NCBI GenBank assembly: GCA_963714065.1
Contig: OY970226.1
Location: forward strand, 806,001-870,000
DNA from: JAZKID01 sp963714065
Lineage (GTDB): Bacteria > Pseudomonadota > Alphaproteobacteria > Rhizobiales > UBA4765
Length of the DNA stretch: 64,000 nt
Direction of reading: 5' to 3'
Made by a program: the position numbers and the translations under genes. A model generated the notes under the pieces. That model was given only the letters and a program-made list of their open reading frames with translations. It searched no databases and had not been told where the DNA came from. This document shows positions 61,666 through 64,000 of the stretch, in pieces. Positions within the stretch are counted from its first letter, which is position 1. Each line of letters starts with the position of its first letter.

Positions 61666-64000
61666 ATGGCGCGCAGACGCAAGTGGGCGGATGAAGACGA
61701 CGACGTAATCGCGCGCGGGCCGCGCCGCCGCGCCATCTCCGAATGGCTGGAAGACGAGATGGATGAGCCGCCGCGCCGTTCCCGCCGCCATGACGAGGAC
61801 GAGCGGTTCAGCACCCTCACCTCGGCAATCTCCATGCTGGAAGACAGGCTGGAGCACGCGACACAGGCAACAGGCAATCCTCGCCGCCGCCGTGCGGCAG
61901 GCGGCGAGGGTGCCGATCTCAACGAGGTCATCGCGCAGATCACCAACCAGCAGGACGCGCTCGACTACCAGTTCGACGGGCAGAACCTTTCCAATATCCA
62001 GAAATTGCAGAACCAGGTGCGCGACCTGCGCGGCGTGGTGGAAGCGGCCACGCGTGGCAGCGCCTATCCCGGTCTTGGCCAGAATATTCACGATCTTCAG
62101 CAGCATCTGCAGCAACAATTACATGCACATTCCTTCAACCAGCCGCAGACTTTTCCCGGAACGGGGGCTCCCATGCAGCATGCTTTCACCTCGCATCTCG
62201 ACCAGCAGATGCAGAATTTGGGCCAGCGTATCGGTTTGCCGCAAGCGCCGAACTCCATCAACCTGCCCGTGCCGGTTGCCGCGGGCACGAATGTCGCGGC
62301 CATCGAAGCCCTGCGCCGCGATGTGCAGATGCTGCGCAATTCGGTGCGCCAGTCTTCGGAAACCCGCACGCTGCAAGGGCTGGAGGCCGAGATCCGCTCG
62401 CTCAACCGCAAGCTGACCGACGGCGGCGTCTCGAGCGCCGCGCGCGATATTGCCGACATCAAGGCGCGCATGGACCATCTCAACCGCGCCCTGCAGGAAA
62501 GCGGCGTCAGTTCGCATAACAGCTATCTGACCAAACAGTTGCAGGCGCTGAACGAGAATATCTCGCGCGTGCAGCGCCCGATCCTGCCCGAACGTCTGGT
62601 CGATGATATCCGCCGCGATCTCGGCGAGGCGACACGCAAGCTCGTGCCGCTCTCGGTCCATGATGCGCGCACCCTGGAGAAAAATATCCAGACGCTTGCC
62701 GAAACGCTCGACAGCTTGCGTGCGCGCCAGCCCGATAATGGCCGCATGCAGTCGCTCGAAAGCACGATCGGCCGCCTGTCCACACAATTGGCGCAGGGCG
62801 ATGTGTTCGCCGGCATGCAGCGCCTCGAGCGCATCGTGCAGGAGCTTGCCGCGCAAATCAGCAAGGGTAACGAAAATACCGGCACCGGCCTCAACCAGAA
62901 ATCCATGGGCATGCTGCGCGGCTTCCAGAAGCAGCTCGAAGACGTGAAGGCGGCATCGGACGCCTCCGACAAACGCATGCACCGCACCCTGCACACCATG
63001 CAGGACATCATCGTCAAGATGACCGACAAGGGCGGCGCCATGCCGCAGATCGAAACGGCAGGCAAAGCGTCAACCGCACTACGCAAGGAAACGGCGCCGA
63101 AATCGGCCATTGCCGCTGCGCGCGAAGCTGCCGCGAGAGCCTCGCTCGGCGACAATGGTACAGCCGAAGCAGCGGAAAGCTCGCAGGCCGGGAAGGCGCG
63201 CCTGCTGGAGCAATCCTTTGCCGATACGGCCAACGAAGAATCGCAATCGTTACGCGCCGAGCGGCGCCATCGCAGCGACGATGACATGACCAATGTGACG
63301 CCATTCCGGCGCACCAAGCGCTATGGCTCGCAACTGGCGCTCGCCGCCGCAGGCTTCGTGCTGGTGATCGGCGTCTACAACCTGCTCGGTCCGCTCCTGA
63401 GCGGCGAGCAGAGCGCCACCGCCTCGATTTCGCCACCCATGGGCGATACAGCGCCGGCAGCCGGTCTCGATTTCACGGCACCGCAACCACAAGCACAGAC
63501 AGCGGAGAGTGCCGCACCGGTGCAGACAGCCGCGATCGAACCCACCGTTGCGCCGCAAAAGCTCAATATCAGCCTGCCATCATTCCCGGCCTCAATTACA
63601 AGCCAGCGCCTGCATAATGCCGCACAGAACGGCGATGTGCGCGCCTTCTATGAAATCGGCATGCGCCTCATTTACGGCCAGCGCGGCGCGCAGCAGGATG
63701 CGGCACTTGGCCTGGAATGGCTGCAGCTTGCCGCCGACCGCCAGCATGCGCCGGCGCTCTATCGCATCGGCGTGCTTTATTCGAAAGGCATCGGCGTGAA
63801 GCGCGATTTCCAGCTTGCCGCGCGCAATTTTGTGGCCGCCGGCGATCTCGGCCATCGCGCTGCTCTGCACGATCTCGGCAATCTCTATGCCTCCGGCCTC
63901 AATGGCGAGCCGCAAATGGACAAGGCCTTCCCGCTGTTCAAGCGCGCGGCCAATCTGGGCCTGGTCGACAGCCAGTACAACCTCGCCATTTTCTACGCCA
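61666..64000 (+). CDS. PodJL-like Sel1-repeat polarity protein (partial)
   Basis: At least 778 residues; runs off the window. ATG 61666. An Arg-rich N terminus (MARRRKWADEDDDVIARGPR) leads into about 480 residues of coiled coil (for example DIKARMDHLNRALQESGVSS). One membrane helix follows near 555-575 (QLALAAAGFVLVIGVYNLLG), then a Pro/Ala linker and at least three Sel1 repeats (ALGLEWLQLAADRQHAPALY). This is the layout of PodJ/PodJL localisation factors, cytoplasmic coiled coil with periplasmic repeats. Confidence 0.87.
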   Translation, partial: MARRRKWADEDDDVIARGPRRRAISEWLEDEMDEPPRRSRRHDEDERFSTLTSAISMLEDRLEHATQATGNPRRRRAAGGEGADLNEVIAQITNQQDALDYQFDGQNLSNIQKLQNQVRDLRGVVEAATRGSAYPGLGQNIHDLQQHLQQQLHAHSFNQPQTFPGTGAPMQHAFTSHLDQQMQNLGQRIGLPQAPNSINLPVPVAAGTNVAAIEALRRDVQMLRNSVRQSSETRTLQGLEAEIRSLNRKLTDGGVSSAARDIADIKARMDHLNRALQESGVSSHNSYLTKQLQALNENISRVQRPILPERLVDDIRRDLGEATRKLVPLSVHDARTLEKNIQTLAETLDSLRARQPDNGRMQSLESTIGRLSTQLAQGDVFAGMQRLERIVQELAAQISKGNENTGTGLNQKSMGMLRGFQKQLEDVKAASDASDKRMHRTLHTMQDIIVKMTDKGGAMPQIETAGKASTALRKETAPKSAIAAAREAAARASLGDNGTAEAAESSQAGKARLLEQSFADTANEESQSLRAERRHRSDDDMTNVTPFRRTKRYGSQLALAAAGFVLVIGVYNLLGPLLSGEQSATASISPPMGDTAPAAGLDFTAPQPQAQTAESAAPVQTAAIEPTVAPQKLNISLPSFPASITSQRLHNAAQNGDVRAFYEIGMRLIYGQRGAQQDAALGLEWLQLAADRQHAPALYRIGVLYSKGIGVKRDFQLAARNFVAAGDLGHRAALHDLGNLYASGLNGEPQMDKAFPLFKRAANLGLVDSQYNLAIFYA

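Overview
The window is a stretch of an alphaproteobacterial chromosome with an integrated siphovirus-type prophage. Pointers to Alphaproteobacteria are a 5-aminolevulinate synthase (Shemin pathway), DUF2948 beside murA, a FixJ-type regulator, a PodJL-like polarity protein, polyhydroxybutyrate genes, and a tRNA-His with A at position 73 and no G at -1, which is the alphaproteobacterial form. I cannot name the genus.

Bases 1-26180 are prophage; its left end lies outside the window. On the minus strand, read from high to low coordinates, come an early block (Cro-like regulator, small proteins, MT-A70 methyltransferase), a diversity-generating retroelement (DGR: target gene, avd, template repeat, reverse transcriptase), a Dam methyltransferase, a replication protein, HNH nuclease, terminase, portal, ClpP-like protease, major capsid and head-tail joining genes. 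It ends at a tail tube gene that carries an in-frame stop. On the plus strand a LexA/CI-type repressor (22.2-23.0 kb) and a short operon ending in an AlpA-like gene and a tyrosine integrase point toward the tRNA-His used as attachment site. Paired TGTAGC-N7-GCTACA operators sit in front of both the divergent repressor region and the plus-strand operon.

The DGR is the clearest special system. A 128-bp template copy at about 17.0-17.13 kb and a variable copy at 17.57-17.70 kb differ at six core positions, and all six are adenines in the template. The variable copy ends in a GC-only tract followed by an 8-bp stem with a GACA loop, the layout known to direct retrohoming in Bordetella phage BPP-1. 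Unusually, three genes (zinc-ribbon protein, ASCH protein, cytosine-methylase-like protein) separate template and reverse transcriptase.

Bases 26.3-34.7 kb hold host genes: phasin, PAS histidine kinase, periplasmic protein, orphan ParA-like ATPase, acetoacetyl-CoA synthetase and AsmA. From 34.8 to 41.1 kb lies a run of four related secreted proteins. All share a C-terminal FGPGI module of haemolysin-related type. Three begin with a type IVb prepilin-like signal. Two carry uninterrupted proline tracts of 92 and 117 residues; the other two carry RTX calcium-binding repeats. From 41.2 to 43.1 kb is a group of small stress-type proteins, then DUF2207/LemA.

Bases 45.7-50.0 kb are core chromosome: tRNA-Phe, glycosyltransferase, yacG, maf, infA, DUF2948, murA, tRNA-Thr. 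Bases 50.1-52.3 kb hold a compact operon of an 85-residue peptide with four hexapeptide repeats, a YcaO and a TfuA protein: a candidate ribosomal natural-product cluster. The rest holds hemA, a FixJ-type regulator, a lipase-like hydrolase, a fatty-acid oxidation operon (acyl-CoA dehydrogenase, thiolase, FadJ-like) and the start of a PodJL-like Sel1 protein that runs off the window.
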